Below, one piece after another: positions 5,802 through 6,282 of a DNA stretch of 6,282 bases. The stretch is taken from NCBI GenBank assembly GCA_903927685.1, contig CAIYOB010000736.1, positions 1 to 6,282 of the forward strand, in the 5' to 3' direction. The translations under genes and the position numbers were made by a program. The DNA comes from an uncultured Planctomycetaceae bacterium (lineage in GTDB: Bacteria > Planctomycetota > Planctomycetia > Pirellulales > Pirellulaceae). Every line of letters starts with the position of its first letter. Within the stretch, counting starts at the first letter, position 1. The notes under the pieces were generated by a model. It was not told the DNA's origin. It made no database searches and was given only the letters and a program-made list of their open reading frames with translations.

Positions 5802-6282
5802 TGAGCCGGATCTGCGAAGGGCGTGACGACCGGAAGCGTTTAACCCGGTTTCGGTCAATTCGCCGCCGGTCCTCCAGCCTTCATTCCCTTGGATCGACAG
5901 CGCGCGGCTTGTTCCGGTGGCCGTGGGCACGGCGCCGCCTCAGTCCTGATTTGGAACCTCCTCCCAAGCAGAATCGCCGCGCCAATCGGACTGTCGAGTT
6001 TCCGGCAGCAGGACAATATCGGCGTTCAGGGCCGATTGACGACTTGGCCACACAGCCGCTGCTTGGTTGCCCGCCGACCAGGATTTGCTTGTCCGTCCCT
6101 TTCCGCGCCGTGATCAGCTAGCCCGTCCCCCCCGGAAACCGAATGACCACTTCGGCGCCCGCCTTACTTCGATGTCTGCAGTTCTGCGGGGGCCAGGCGA
6201 CGAAGGAACTCGTTTATCTGGTGGAGCCAGCCACGAGAGCTTCGGGTAGTGGACGTCGGCAACTTTGCGTTGCGACGAAAAC
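5802..6282. other. Non-coding stretch without a supported gene
   Basis: I read all frames and see no recognisable protein motif, tRNA-like or rRNA-like structure. The open frames on + (from 5786, 5889 and 6067) are rich in Arg, Pro and Ser, have no ribosome site, and one begins inside the inverted repeat. On the minus strand a frame is open from the right edge to TAA at 6164-6166, giving a tail ending in EFLRRLAPAELQTSK; it could be the end of a gene entering from the right, but its third-position GC (about 25 of 38 codons) is no higher than background and it is too short to call. Decayed coding sequence cannot be excluded. Confidence 0.5.
6254..6277. repeat. Imperfect hairpin at the right edge
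   Basis: CGTC-G-GCAAC, loop TTTGC, GTTGC-GACG: nine base pairs with one bulged G, followed by AAAAC at the window end. It could be a terminator stem or an intergenic palindromic repeat of the gene beyond the edge; nothing more can be said without flanking sequence. Confidence 0.4.

Noticed and set aside
5786..6121. A 111-codon + frame in the right-hand non-coding region
   Set aside because: It starts at a TTG inside the inverted repeat, is rich in Arg, Pro and Ser, has no ribosome site, and shows no recognisable motif.
1..6282. CRISPR array, tRNA or rRNA gene, riboswitch
   Set aside because: No regularly spaced direct repeats, cloverleaf-like arrangement or conserved rRNA segments were seen on either strand.

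Overview
The window looks like chromosomal DNA of a planctomycete (Planctomycetota, probably a Pirellulales-type lineage). The basis is its content: a secreted protein fusing a ThuA domain to a sugar-phosphate-isomerase-type TIM barrel, followed by a Tat-exported Gfo/Idh/MocA oxidoreductase and an exported beta-propeller protein, in GC-rich DNA. This is inference from gene families I recognise; there is no rRNA or marker gene to settle it. All convincing genes are on the + strand.

Left part (1-2354): the 3' end of a class I SAM-dependent methyltransferase runs in from the left edge. It is followed by a tight two-gene module, a 72-residue protein of unknown function overlapping by ATGA a 191-residue nucleotidyltransferase-fold protein, and then by a D-isomer-specific 2-hydroxyacid dehydrogenase. 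Gaps of 33 and 36 bases would allow one transcript, but the functions do not obviously connect. The nucleotidyltransferase gene is visibly poorer in GC (about 54% by hand count over 721-1020, against about 70% in sampled lines of the dehydrogenase and ThuA genes), so the module may be an insertion.

Middle part (2355-5654): after a 191-base non-coding stretch with a possible promoter comes a three-gene unit: ThuA-TIM fusion (577 aa, signal peptide), Gfo/Idh/MocA oxidoreductase (ATGA overlap) and beta-propeller protein (15 bases after the end of the oxidoreductase remnant). It was probably built to process unusual or keto-sugars outside the cytoplasm. The oxidoreductase is broken: only its N-terminal 116 codons and its last ~31 codons survive, in different frames, joined at about 4620-4626. 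This is the clearest anomaly in the window.

Right part (5655-6282): 628 bases with no gene I can support. It holds a short GC-rich hairpin that may end the operon transcript, a perfect 15-bp inverted repeat with a 53-base interior (5719-5801) that looks like a small non-coding palindromic element, and another hairpin at the right edge. I found no RNA gene, CRISPR array, complete insertion sequence or origin.
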